A program made the translations under genes and the position numbers. The notes beneath the pieces were generated by a model that worked only from the letters and a program-made list of their open reading frames with translations, was not told the DNA's origin and did no database searches. DNA of 64,000 bases, from assembly GCA_017449065.1 (NCBI GenBank), contig JAFSKF010000009.1:47501-111500 (forward strand), read 5' to 3'. Shown piece by piece: positions 1 through 9,200 of the stretch; positions within the stretch are counted from its first letter, which is position 1, and the number at the start of each line of letters is the position of its first letter. The DNA is from Bacteroidales bacterium. GTDB taxonomy: Bacteria; Bacteroidota; Bacteroidia; Bacteroidales; UBA3663.

Positions 1-888
1 TGGCGTCCTGTCAACAACATCAACCAGACCGTTTTCCCTGAACCCGTCCCGTTTGCCGGCGACAAGCGCGTATTCGTGGCTGAATGGTTCTACGATGAAG
101 AAAATGCTACGATGCGGCAACTGCATCGCCAGTATATCCGTCAAAATCTGGAACAATTCAAGGACCATCCCAATGTGGTTCACCTCATCAGTTCCGAATA
201 TACCGGACCCTATCATTTCACACGCTTCTGGCTTGAATGTATTCAAGAATGGGAACAGGAAACCGGACAGCATCCGCTCATTGCCCTGGCTTGCACCAAA
301 GATGTGCAGGACAGTCTGCTCGCTGACAAAAAGCTCAGTCAGGTCATCGACATCATTCAGATTCAATATTGGTTCTACAAGCAGGCAGACAAGCGCAATC
401 CCAATACCCTTTGGGCTCCGGCCGGCGGACAGAATATGGCTCCGCGACAGCAACAGCGCAAGATGCCGAATGGCAAGACCACCTTCCTCGATGCCTATCA
501 GGCGGTAAGCGAGTACCGGCAGAAATTCCCCGATAAGGCAGTTACCTTCTATGCCCAGAACTACCCCGATTTAGGATGGGCGATTCTCATGGCAGGAGGA
601 TCGTGCTGTCAGGTGGATATTCAAGACGAAGAAATATTAACATCGCTGGCCTCCATGCAGATCGCAGAGGTCGGAACAGATGCCAAAGCCCTCAGCAACG
701 GCACATCGGGTCTTATCTACTTCACGCACGACGGAGAAGCCGTACTCTCCGGCATGAAACCGGGCAAGCACGCATTGAAGCAACTGCACCGAGACAGCAA
801 ATGCGTTTCGGTTGGCACCATTACGGTTCCGGCCAACGGCACTTGCCGGCTTACGGGCAAAAGCAACCAGATTTACTACATATTATAA
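1..888 (+). CDS. C-terminal part of DUF6298-like secreted protein (partial)
   Basis: The reading frame is open from the first base of the window, so the true start lies upstream and about 295 C-terminal residues are seen. The visible part resembles the TIM-barrel-like DUF6298 proteins of Bacteroidota, which occur near polysaccharide-degrading enzymes. Supporting stretches are HLISSEYTGPYHF, a WxxxTGxHPLIAL-type segment and MAPRQQQRKM, followed by an all-beta tail typical of a C-terminal sandwich in glycoside hydrolases. The next gene begins 18 bases downstream on the same strand and encodes a secreted hydrolase, so the two are probably co-transcribed and act on the same plant glycan. The family assignment is from memory of conserved segments. 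The substrate is unknown. Confidence 0.55.
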   Translation, partial: WRPVNNINQTVFPEPVPFAGDKRVFVAEWFYDEENATMRQLHRQYIRQNLEQFKDHPNVVHLISSEYTGPYHFTRFWLECIQEWEQETGQHPLIALACTKDVQDSLLADKKLSQVIDIIQIQYWFYKQADKRNPNTLWAPAGGQNMAPRQQQRKMPNGKTTFLDAYQAVSEYRQKFPDKAVTFYAQNYPDLGWAILMAGGSCCQVDIQDEEILTSLASMQIAEVGTDAKALSNGTSGLIYFTHDGEAVLSGMKPGKHALKQLHRDSKCVSVGTITVPANGTCRLTGKSNQIYYIL

Positions 889-906
889 TAATATATACCC
901 ACCCTG

Positions 907-2949
907 ATGAAAAAAGGAATCGCCACAGTCGCGCTCTCTCTTTTGCTGTTGCCAATGGCGGCACAATCCTCTTCCAATAAGCCATTAGCAGTAGAAAACC
1001 GGATGACGCAACCGCTCAGTCAGGTTATGAAACAGATTGAGCAACGTTTCAACGTCACTTTCAGCTATAACGTCGATACTGCAGGACTGTCTGTTGACTA
1101 TGCTCCAGGCCGTATTCGTCCTTACAGCTTTGAAGAAACACTACAGAATGTGCTCGGACTTTTCGACTTCAAAGCCTGGAAACAGAACGATTCTGTTTAT
1201 CGCATCAAGCCTTTCGAGTATTATCGCAGATGGGACTCGGAAGGACAGCAGATGACCGACTATCTCAATACGCTATATCATAACCGCACCGAATGGGAAG
1301 CACGCGCCCAGGAACTACGCAAAGCCGTACGCGAAACTTCTGGCGTAGATGCCATGCTCCGTTCCTGCGTAGATGCAAAGCCTATTTTGGGGAAAGTGCG
1401 AAAATACGACGGATACACGGTACAGAACCTTGCCCTCGAACTCGTGCCTGGCTATTATGTGTGCGGCAGCATCTATGTTCCTAACAACAAAAAGGCACGC
1501 AAACAGGTTGCCAATGCCCAAGGCCAGTACCCGGTAATCATCAGCCCCAATGGACATTGGGCAGACGGTCGCTACAACAAAGACTTACAGGTTCGCTTTG
1601 CCACCTTGGCTCGTATGGGTGCCATCAGCATCAGCTTCGACCTTTTCGGATGGGGAGAATCTGCACTACAGGTCGGGGCGGAGAATCATGCCAGTAGCAT
1701 GGCGCTGACCTATCAGCTTGTTTCCGCCTTTCGCCTGCTCGATTACGCCCTCACCCGTCCGGACGTCGATTCGAAGCGCGTGGGTGCTTGCGGCGGTTCC
1801 GGCGGCGGCACACATTCCGTTCTGCTTTCCACCATCGACGATCGCTTCTCTGCCTGCTGTCCTGTGGTGCATATCACCAGTCACTTTGACGGAGGCTGCC
1901 CTTGCGAAAGCGGATTGCCTGTTCAGTATGTACTGGGGGGTACCACAAGCGCAGAAATGTTAGCAACGATGGCTCCCAAACCCATCATGCTGGTTGGCAA
2001 TGAAGGCGACTGGACACACACCCATCCATCGATTGAAGTTCCTTACCTGAAAAGAATCTATGGTTTCTATGATGCTGCTGATCAGGTTCAGAGTCTTTTC
2101 CTGCCCGGTGAACGGCATGATTTCCGTGCCAGCAAGCGCGAAGGTGTTTACAACTATTTCTCTTCTGTCTGGAACCTTGTAAAAGAGCAGCAGGATGAAA
2201 CGAAGGCCACCATCGAAACCGCAGACAAACTGATCTGTTTCGGAAGTACGAAAAACGAAGAAGGCAAAGTGGTGCCTACCGGAACAAATGCTCCCGAAAA
2301 CTTCGAACGCAGCATACAGCCGTTAGCTGAGAAATACTTTGACAAGCAACTGTACTTCGATCTCCGTTGGGCAGCAGGTCTCGAACAGAAAGCTCAGAAG
2401 TGGGCAGACAGCCTGCATCTGGACGATCCTGCAAAAACGCTTCGCGTACGCAAGCTGATTTTTACGCACCTCACGCAAATCACCCGCTGGCACAATGAAC
2501 ACCTGAACGATTGCCCGAGAGGCATCAATCCGAGAACCGGTGAGAAATTGCGCGAAGTGGATCTACAGATTATTGCGGATGCCGCCCAACCGAAAGAATA
2601 TCACACGACCCTGATGGACGGACTCCGCGCAGAACTCACATCCGAACAGGTAGAAACGATTCTTGATCTCTACACCATTGGCAAGGTACAATTCACAATG
2701 AAAGGCTATTATGGAATTGTGCCCGACATCACTCCTACGGAAGACAGCGTCTGCCTGGCCTATCTGAAAGAAGCCCGCGAAATGGCCATCGACTTCAAAA
2801 CGATGAAAGAGATTTCGGAGATTTTCGGAATCGCCAAAGACAAATGCGAAGCCTATTTCAATGCACATGGGCGCAACTGGCGACAAATGTATTCAGCCTA
2901 CGTGAAGAAACTGCAAGCTGAAAAGAAAGCCAAACAGACTAAACAATAA
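907..2949 (+). CDS. Secreted alpha/beta-hydrolase (acetyl-xylan/pectin esterase-like) with N-terminal STN-like domain
   Basis: A 680-residue exported protein. Residues 1-20 form a signal peptide ending near AAQSS. Residues about 28-100 (PLSQVMKQIEQRFNVTFSY) look like an STN-type short domain as found at the start of FecA-like receptors and anti-sigma proteins. From about 150 to 430 there is an alpha/beta-hydrolase: nucleophile Ser in CGGSGGGTH, and a candidate catalytic His in GERHDFRAS. About 240 mainly helical residues follow. The fold and plant-glycan setting suggest a carbohydrate esterase; similarity to pectin methylesterases of family CE19 is possible but unproven. It follows the DUF6298-like gene closely and is closed by a strong hairpin terminator. 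Confidence 0.65.
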   Translation: MKKGIATVALSLLLLPMAAQSSSNKPLAVENRMTQPLSQVMKQIEQRFNVTFSYNVDTAGLSVDYAPGRIRPYSFEETLQNVLGLFDFKAWKQNDSVYRIKPFEYYRRWDSEGQQMTDYLNTLYHNRTEWEARAQELRKAVRETSGVDAMLRSCVDAKPILGKVRKYDGYTVQNLALELVPGYYVCGSIYVPNNKKARKQVANAQGQYPVIISPNGHWADGRYNKDLQVRFATLARMGAISISFDLFGWGESALQVGAENHASSMALTYQLVSAFRLLDYALTRPDVDSKRVGACGGSGGGTHSVLLSTIDDRFSACCPVVHITSHFDGGCPCESGLPVQYVLGGTTSAEMLATMAPKPIMLVGNEGDWTHTHPSIEVPYLKRIYGFYDAADQVQSLFLPGERHDFRASKREGVYNYFSSVWNLVKEQQDETKATIETADKLICFGSTKNEEGKVVPTGTNAPENFERSIQPLAEKYFDKQLYFDLRWAAGLEQKAQKWADSLHLDDPAKTLRVRKLIFTHLTQITRWHNEHLNDCPRGINPRTGEKLREVDLQIIADAAQPKEYHTTLMDGLRAELTSEQVETILDLYTIGKVQFTMKGYYGIVPDITPTEDSVCLAYLKEAREMAIDFKTMKEISEIFGIAKDKCEAYFNAHGRNWRQMYSAYVKKLQAEKKAKQTKQ

Positions 2950-2956
2950 GAAAAGA

Positions 2957-2992
2957 AAATGAGGATGCATCATGGAAAATGCATCCTCATTT
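2957..2992. terminator. Bidirectional intrinsic terminator
   Basis: A perfect 14-bp stem (AAATGAGGATGCAT / ATGCATCCTCATTT) with an 8-base loop, flanked by an A-rich left side and TTTTATT on the right. It lies 7 bases after the hydrolase stop on the plus strand and just beyond the stop of the convergent outer-membrane protein gene, so it probably ends both transcripts. Confidence 0.85.
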
Positions 2993-3014
2993 TTATTATG
3001 AAAAGATTCGTTTA

Positions 3015-3656
3015 TCAGAGAGTGAAACCAACAGTAACGTAGTTGGTGTGGAATTTCACTTTATTATTACCGAATTTAGCAATTGGCATAAAATCGCCCT
3101 GATACTGCCAGCCCAAATAAAGCTGTCCGAAATGTACTCCGGCTCCAACCTGACCTCCCAACTGGAAGATGTTGCGGTTGTCACGGCCTCCCATATCGTC
3201 CTTATCCAACAAATTCAGAGTGGTATCGAAAGCCTTCTGCTTTGCCAACATATTCACCTTGAAGTTCAGACCGGCATGTCCGCTTACTGCGACCTTGTCA
3301 TTGATGGTATATTTGTAAGCAGCATTCAACGGAATAGAAATGTTCATATAGGTGAATTTGCAATCATCACGGGTGTAAACATTCCCTGTTGGCGTCAACT
3401 CTGTGTTCCAAATATCATTCACAGAATGAGCCCATTCCAACTGAGCACCGATTTCGACGAAGAGCGGAATCTGATCGCTCACACTAATACCATAGATACC
3501 ACCCAAAGCGACACCCTTCGGATCGTTGTCGGTATTGGTCATCTGATTACCCACATAACTGACTTGCAAGCGAAAATAGTCATCGCTGTTAACAAGCTGA
3601 GCCATTGCACTACCGGCTGCCAGCATCAGAAGAGCAGCCATAAAAAACTTCTTCAT
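3015..3656 (-). CDS. Outer-membrane beta-barrel protein (PorT-like)
   Basis: About 213 residues with a signal peptide (KKFFMAALLMLAAGSAMAQ) followed by alternating aromatic/hydrophobic beta strands ending in YVTVGFTL. The final aromatic/hydrophobic residues match the usual barrel C-terminus. Its length and strand pattern fit the outer-membrane beta-barrel domain common in Bacteroidota. ATG was chosen at the MKK motif; another in-frame ATG lies six bases upstream (MIMKK), so the start is uncertain by two residues. No ligand can be predicted. It ends at the shared terminator with the upstream hydrolase gene. Confidence 0.75.
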   Translation of the reverse strand: MKKFFMAALLMLAAGSAMAQLVNSDDYFRLQVSYVGNQMTNTDNDPKGVALGGIYGISVSDQIPLFVEIGAQLEWAHSVNDIWNTELTPTGNVYTRDDCKFTYMNISIPLNAAYKYTINDKVAVSGHAGLNFKVNMLAKQKAFDTTLNLLDKDDMGGRDNRNIFQLGGQVGAGVHFGQLYLGWQYQGDFMPIAKFGNNKVKFHTNYVTVGFTL

Positions 3657-3736
3657 TATCATACTCTTTAATTTTAATATGTTATTATTTTTGTTTTATC
3701 ATTATATGACGGCTTCTGCAAATCGTCACATAGTAG

Positions 3737-4006
3737 TCACGTAGGATCTGCCTCTTGCATCACCTGAATCACCAAGTCGTACACCTTATCCTTTTGCAAG
3801 GCGAAAGCTTCGTCCATACGGGCATTCAGGAGCGCGGCCGCTTTATCGGAGAACAATCCGAACGCCTGGAAATCATCGTCAGGCGTAAAATCCAGATGCA
3901 GACCGAACCAGATGAAGCGGAAGAACGCCTTCACATCGTTCGTTGTCTTGATTGGCTTACTGCAAACCGGACTATTCAGCACTTTTTCATTCAGTATTTC
4001 ATCCAT
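3737..4006 (-). CDS. Small hypothetical protein
   Basis: An 89-residue soluble, acidic protein with no signal peptide and no motif I recognise. It begins MDEILNEKVLN and has an aromatic centre (FFRFIWFGLHLDF) followed by a helical C-terminal half. It starts 11 bases after the stop of the PrsW-like gene and so is probably its operon partner. Its function is unknown. Confidence 0.6.
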   Translation of the reverse strand: MDEILNEKVLNSPVCSKPIKTTNDVKAFFRFIWFGLHLDFTPDDDFQAFGLFSDKAAALLNARMDEAFALQKDKVYDLVIQVMQEADPT

Positions 4007-4017
4007 AATTCGTAAAT

Positions 4018-4779
4018 TTAGACATGGTCGCTGCGATCATACTCGTCGAACGCAGACTGCTCCTGTTTCCTATATCCTTCCTCCAAATCTGCCTGAAGGT
4101 GCTGGGCGATGCGAATGCGCGACCACTTGTAGAATTGAAAGCAGGAAAAAAACAGGAAAAGAGACAACATAAAGATGAGAAAATCCGATTCTTCGACAGC
4201 AACGTACATCAATATGAAATCATATAGCGCATGGCAAATAATCGGAGCCGCCAAGGTCCAGAACAGATGGTACATCTTATTCTCTTTTTCAAACCAATAG
4301 AGTGAAAAGAAATAGCCCATGAAAACGGCACAATAATAATGGCAGGGAACCGACATAAACGCTCTGGTGATGCTCCTAATAACCCATTCGTCTCCTGCAC
4401 CGAAAATATACGTGACATTTTCCAGACCGGCAAAACCCATACCGACGCAGACTGCATAGACGATACCGTCCATTTTCTCATCGAAAAAAGGATTCTTCCG
4501 GACCACCAAAAAGAGCATCAGTAACTTAGCCAGTTCTTCCGGAAATGCTGCCCCGAAAAAAGCCAAGCGCAAAGCCCCTTTCCAATCAGAATAAGCCTCA
4601 CTAAACAACCCTAAGGATTGAGCCGGATAGCTGAACAGCAAAGACACAAAGATTGATAAAACGCCAAAAGCTACAGCCCGTCTCAGCTGTGCCACAGGCT
4701 CCGGTTGCAGTTTGTCTGCCTTATAAATGTGATATACCAATATCAGAGCGGGTAGTAAACTGGCTAAAAGTTTTATCAT
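4018..4779 (-). CDS. PrsW-family intramembrane metalloprotease-like protein
   Basis: A 253-residue polytopic membrane protein with about seven hydrophobic segments. It carries the signature of PrsW-like glutamic-type intramembrane proteases: the EExxK motif (E81-E82 in FPEELAKL), an ExxxY-type motif (E120 to Y124 in LENVTY), H147 in PCHYYC, and H183/D187 in CHALYD. In Bacillus, PrsW starts the cleavage of an anti-sigma factor, so a signalling or membrane-homeostasis role is possible, but the substrate here is unknown. A TACCTTTG -7 box lies 17-24 bases upstream of the ATG. The last about 40 residues form a charged cytoplasmic tail. Confidence 0.8.
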   Translation of the reverse strand: MIKLLASLLPALILVYHIYKADKLQPEPVAQLRRAVAFGVLSIFVSLLFSYPAQSLGLFSEAYSDWKGALRLAFFGAAFPEELAKLLMLFLVVRKNPFFDEKMDGIVYAVCVGMGFAGLENVTYIFGAGDEWVIRSITRAFMSVPCHYYCAVFMGYFFSLYWFEKENKMYHLFWTLAAPIICHALYDFILMYVAVEESDFLIFMLSLFLFFSCFQFYKWSRIRIAQHLQADLEEGYRKQEQSAFDEYDRSDHV

Positions 4780-4795
4780 AAGGGTTATTTTTGGG

Positions 4796-4803
4796 CAAAG
4801 GTA
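4796..4803 (-). promoter_or_regulatory. Probable -7 box of the PrsW-like gene
   Basis: CAAAGGTA on the plus strand reads TACCTTTG on the minus strand and matches the Bacteroidota TAnnTTTG element. Transcription would start around 10 bases upstream of the ATG. The nearest upstream TTTG is 23 bases away, so the -33 element is weak. Confidence 0.5.
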
Positions 4804-4900
4804 AGCAATTTTGCAAATGCAAACGGCAAAAATCGCTCAAAAGTGCTCAGAAGGAAAAGATTTTGTGTTCTTTACTCCGATTTTGATAAGTATATTTTAT

Positions 4901-5048
4901 ATAAAAAACCTGCATAGCAGACAACTATGCAGGTAGCATTTAAGGTAAAGAGAAAGCTTTATAGGTATTTTGCATTATTCCACATAGGAACATTTACAAA
5001 GGGATTCTTGTTTTTTGTTTTAATTGGGAAACACTAAATTGAATTCGC
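4901..5048 (-). ncRNA. Candidate small RNA (about 150 nt)
   Basis: This 450-base gap between murI and the PrsW-like gene holds an apparent independent transcription unit. A TAACTTTG -7 box lies at 5053-5060, with a TTTG 23 bases further upstream, and the unit ends in a perfect 10-bp stem followed by TTTTTTAT. No convincing long ORF is present; the longest in-frame pieces are under 20 codons. The region is A+T rich. It could be a small regulatory RNA, a short-peptide mRNA or a promoter remnant. I do not recognise a known RNA family; the ends do not pair as they would in 6S RNA. Confidence 0.4.
4908..4934 (-). terminator. Intrinsic terminator
   Basis: A perfect inverted repeat, ACCTGCATAG / CTATGCAGGT, with a 7-base loop. 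On the minus strand it is followed directly by TTTTTTAT. It is about 290 bases beyond the murI stop, so it either ends a long murI 3' tail or, more likely, the candidate small RNA. Confidence 0.8.
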
Positions 5049-5052
5049 GGTG

Positions 5053-5087
5053 CAAAGTTACGGCATTTTTCAGAAACGGAATACAAA
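5053..5087 (-). promoter_or_regulatory. Promoter of the candidate small RNA
   Basis: Minus-strand TAACTTTG with a TTTG element 23 bases upstream; the usual spacing is 19-21, so the -33 part is weak. It lies in non-coding DNA after the murI stop and points away from murI towards the hairpin terminator. Confidence 0.5.
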
Positions 5088-5227
5088 AATAAAAGAAATT
5101 AAAGACAAAATCGTTTACCGAATATTGTTTTTAGCAATTTTGCGACAAAAAAAATTTGAAACATTCTTTCAATTTTGAAACATTTCTGCGTTTTATGAGC
5201 CTGTACCGCCTATTTCTGAATCTTCAG

Positions 5228-6073
5228 CTACCATTCGATGTTTCCTGCCCGGATGTGCTGCTTATGTCCTAAAAACAAGGTCGCCAGTTGCTCGAACTGC
5301 GCAACATCCCCTGTCGTAAAATACTCGACCCGCGCCCGTTTCGAGAGACGCGCCTCCATTTCCGGATGCCTTTGCAGATAATCCTTCAGGCTATAGCTGA
5401 CCGGCTTTCCCTGCGGCATCAGAATGATTTCCGGATGGTCGAGTTCCTGCAAGACACGCTGAATGAGCGAAGTGATGAGCGGATAGTGCGTGCAACCCAG
5501 AATGATCGTATCGATTTCCGGATCTGCATCTAAAAGTGCTGACAAGTCGCTGTAAACCTCGCGGTAAAGGTCTGCTGAATCGAGCTCTCCGGATTCGATG
5601 AGCGGCACCCACTTCGGGCAGGCCCGGGAAGTCAGCACGACCGGCACGCCATCCACGTGCTGCTTGGCCAATTCCATGTCGTAGGAGCGGGAAGAAACGG
5701 TTGCACGGGTTGCCACCAGTCCGATGTGTCCGGAATAGGTCAGATTGGCCACCCGCTCTACAGTCGGACGAATGACGCCCAGCACTCTTCGGGTCGGATC
5801 GTCCATCTTGGGGAGTTCATTCTGCTGAATGTTTCTCAGCGCTTTGGCAGATGCCGTATTGCAAGCCAGAATCACCAACGGGCAACCCATTTCGAACAGA
5901 CGGCGCACCGCCTGATTCGTAAAATCGAACACTTCCTGAAAAGACCGATCGCCGTAAGGAGCACGCCCGTTATCTCCTAAAAAGATATAGTCGTACTGTG
6001 GCAGCAGATGCTGGATCTCCCTGAAAATGCTCAAGCCTCCAAAGCCGGAATCGAAAATGCCAATGGGTCCCAT
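5228..6073 (-). CDS. murI: Glutamate racemase
   Basis: Interconverts L- and D-glutamate and supplies D-Glu for peptidoglycan in the cytoplasm. The 281-residue protein shows all family hallmarks: GIFDSGFGGLS at the N-terminus, the first catalytic Cys in LACNTASA, and the second in LGCTHYPLI. The ATG at MGPIGIFDSG was chosen. A longer frame begins at a TTG, but that TTG lies inside the TACCTTTG promoter box, upstream of the expected transcript start, so it cannot be the start. The gene is monocistronic, and a promoter sits 31 bases before the ATG. Confidence 0.95.
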   Translation of the reverse strand: MGPIGIFDSGFGGLSIFREIQHLLPQYDYIFLGDNGRAPYGDRSFQEVFDFTNQAVRRLFEMGCPLVILACNTASAKALRNIQQNELPKMDDPTRRVLGVIRPTVERVANLTYSGHIGLVATRATVSSRSYDMELAKQHVDGVPVVLTSRACPKWVPLIESGELDSADLYREVYSDLSALLDADPEIDTIILGCTHYPLITSLIQRVLQELDHPEIILMPQGKPVSYSLKDYLQRHPEMEARLSKRARVEYFTTGDVAQFEQLATLFLGHKQHIRAGNIEW

Positions 6074-6103
6074 TTCGGTATGTAAAAAGGTGTTTATATG
6101 CGG

Positions 6104-6111
6104 CAAAGGTA
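6104..6111 (-). promoter_or_regulatory. murI -7 promoter box
   Basis: TACCTTTG on the minus strand, matching TAnnTTTG. It predicts a transcript start around 6098 and a short leader of about 25 bases. This excludes the upstream TTG as translation start of murI. Confidence 0.65.
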
Positions 6112-6227
6112 ACGATTATTCGGGAAAGTTGACATCAAAACCTTGAATTATTTATTTAAAATGAGCAAAAAAAGGCTATTTTAGATTAAAAACAGCCATT
6201 CGGAAGTCAACCTATCTGATTTTTAGT

Positions 6228-6235
6228 TATATTTG
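6228..6235 (+). promoter_or_regulatory. -7 promoter box of the DUF2723 gene
   Basis: TATATTTG followed by CACCC, an exact TAnnTTTG match 58 bases upstream of the ATG. No clear -33 TTTG is seen at the usual distance. Confidence 0.55.
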
Positions 6236-6292
6236 CACCCGTGTTTACGCAAATAACATAATCATTTCTATATTTTCAATCTACTAAACATC

Positions 6293-9200
6293 ATGAAGCA
6301 ATACAAGTTGCTCAACAACATTTTCGGATGGGTAGCCTTTCTCATTGCCGCCTACACCTACCTGAGTACGGTGGAACCGACGGCAAGTTTCTGGGATTGC
6401 CCGGAGTTTATCACTTGTGCCGATAAAGGCGAAGTCGGACACCCGCCCGGAAACACTTTCTTTAACCTTACCGGCCGGTTCTTTGTAAACTTTGCCGGAG
6501 GCGACGTCACTCAGGCTGCCATTTGGGTGAACCGCATGAGTGCCATGTTCTCAGCAGCCACCATTCTCTTCCTTTTCTGGACCATCACGGCACTGACCAA
6601 GAAGTTCGTGTGCCGCGGCAATGCGCATGCCGGCACAGACCGTGAGGAAATGACTTGGGGACAGATTATCACCATTCTGGGCGCCGGCATGGTGGGCGCT
6701 TTGGTCTATACCTGGTCGGACACGTTCTGGTTCTCAGCTGTGGAAGCGGAGGTTTATGCGTTCTCCAGTTTCATGACTGCCCTGGTGTTCTGGCTCATCC
6801 TGAAGTGGGAACGTCAGGCCAACGGTGTGGAAGGTGACCGATACATCATTCTGCTGGCCTACATCATCGGTCTGTCTATCGGTGTGCACCTGTTGAACCT
6901 CTTGTCGTTGCCTGCCATTGTGCTGGTTTACTATTTCAAGAAGCATCCGAACGCCACTCTGGCAGGCTCTTTGGGAGCCCTGATTGTTTCCATATTGATG
7001 ATATTCTTCATCCTGTACGGCATGATTCCGGGCATGGTGAAACTGGCCAGCGCCACCGAGTTGTTCTTCGTCAACAGTTTGGGCCTGAGCTTCAATACCG
7101 GCACCGGATTCTACTTCTTCTTTGTGCTGATTTTCCTGGCCGTAAGCATCTTCCTGATGTATCGGAAAGAGACATCGAACCGCGTGCAGCAGGTGTTGCT
7201 CATTCTGGGCATCGTTTTGAGTGGTGTTCCGTTTGCCGGCGAGGGCTGGATTATCGGTATCATCGTCACGGTGGTACTGGCAGGTCTGATTTTCTATCTG
7301 GGCGAGCGCATCAACGCCCGTCTCACCAGCAACATCCTGCTCTGCCTGCTTACCATATTGGTAGGCTATTCCACCTTTGCACAGATCATCATCCGCTCTT
7401 CCGCCCAGTTACCGATGGACCAGAACTCGCCCGACGAGATCTTCTCGTTCACCAAGTACCTGAACCGTGAGCAGTATGGCGAATCTCCGTTGTTTATCGG
7501 ACAGACTTTCGCTTCGAGCGTATTGCGCGACAAGTCCGGGCAGGTGGTCAGCGAACAGGGGGCTCCTCTTTACGGCAAAAAAGTGAAGATGGATCCGAAT
7601 GAACCGGACCGCTACGAACTGACCGGCTATCGCGAGAAGTACAAGTATAATTACACGATGCTGTTCCCTCGTATGTACAGCAACCAGTCGAACCATATTT
7701 CCGGCTATAAGGAATGGTGCAACTGGGATGAAAAGGATCCCGGCCACAATGTGATTGGCAAGGACGGCAAGAGCATCAAAGGTATTCCTACGTTTGCCGA
7801 CAACCTGACCTATTTCATCAACTATCAGGTGAACTTCATGTACTGGCGTTACTTCATGTGGAACTTCTCCGGTCGCGAAAGCGATGCCCAGAGCTACGGT
7901 GAGATTGATCGCGGACGTGCCATCTCCGGCATTCCTTTCATCGACAAAGCGCTGTTCGATGTGCCCGACCAGAGCACCTTACCTTCCAGCATCGCCAATA
8001 ACAAGGGGCACAACGTGTTCTATATGCTTCCGTTGCTCTTAGGTCTGATCGGTCTGCTCTATCAGGCTTTTGCCGGACGCGAAGGTATTCAGGGCTTCTG
8101 GGTGGTATTTTTCCTGTTCTTCATGACGGGTCTTGCCATCGTAATCTACCTGAACCAGACGCCCTACCAGCCTCGTGAGCGAGATTATGCCTATGCCGGT
8201 TCTTTCTATGCCTTTGCCATTTGGGTCGGTATGGGTGTGGCCGGTGTTTCTGCCCTCTTGCAGAAAGCCATCAAGAACGCTGCGGTGGCTGGAGCAGTTG
8301 CTTCGCTGGTCTGCCTGCTGGTTCCGATCCAGATGGTGGGTCAGACCTGGGACGATCACGACCGTTCGGGTCGTTACACCGCCCGCGACTTCGGACGCAA
8401 CTACCTGTCTTCTTTGGAGCCGGATGCCATCATCTTCACCAACGGAGATAACGACACCTTCCCGCTCTGGTATGCCCAGGAGGTGGAAGGCTATCGCACC
8501 GATGTGCGTGTCTGCAACCTTTCTTACCTGCAGACCGACTGGTACATCAACCAGATGAAGAGTCAGGCCTACGAAAGCGATCCGCTGCCTATCGATTTGC
8601 GTCGAGACCAGTATGCGCACGACAAGCTCAACTATGCTCATCTGATTCAAGTCACCGAAGAAGAGGAACTACCGCTGCATGTTGCCATGACCTGCCTGTA
8701 TAGCGACGACCCGAGGTACAAGACGCTGCCCAACTACGGCAAGCTCGACTTCCTGCCTGCCAAGAAGTTCGGTATCGAGGTCAATCCAGAGGAAGTGCTG
8801 GCATCGCCTTGCATCAGCGTAAAAGACACTTCGGAGCTCATCACGCACATGACCATCGACCTCTCTAACAAGAGCTACGTCACCAAGAACGAGATTGCCG
8901 TGCTTGCTATGATCGACGGTATCAGCCGCACAGGCTGGAAGCGTCCTATTTACTTCGCTACCACCGTTGGCCGCGATATGTACATGGGGCTCGATAAGTA
9001 CTTCCGCCTGGTGGGTCTGGCCTATCAGATTGTGCCTTTAGCCAATGGCGGAACTTCCACCCCAGATATCGACAAGAGCTACGACAACCTGATGAACAAG
9101 TTCGTTTGGGGCAACATCCAGGATACGACCATCTATCTCGATGAGAATAACCGCCGTATGTGCCGCACCCAGCGCATGATGTTCTGCACGCTGATCGAGC

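Noticed and set aside
2979..3671. Plus-strand frame over the outer-membrane barrel gene
   Set aside because: It starts inside the bidirectional terminator and has no signal or motif; the minus-strand frame has a signal peptide and barrel ending.
6074..6106. Longer murI start at a TTG
   Set aside because: The TTG falls within the -7 promoter box, upstream of the likely transcript start.
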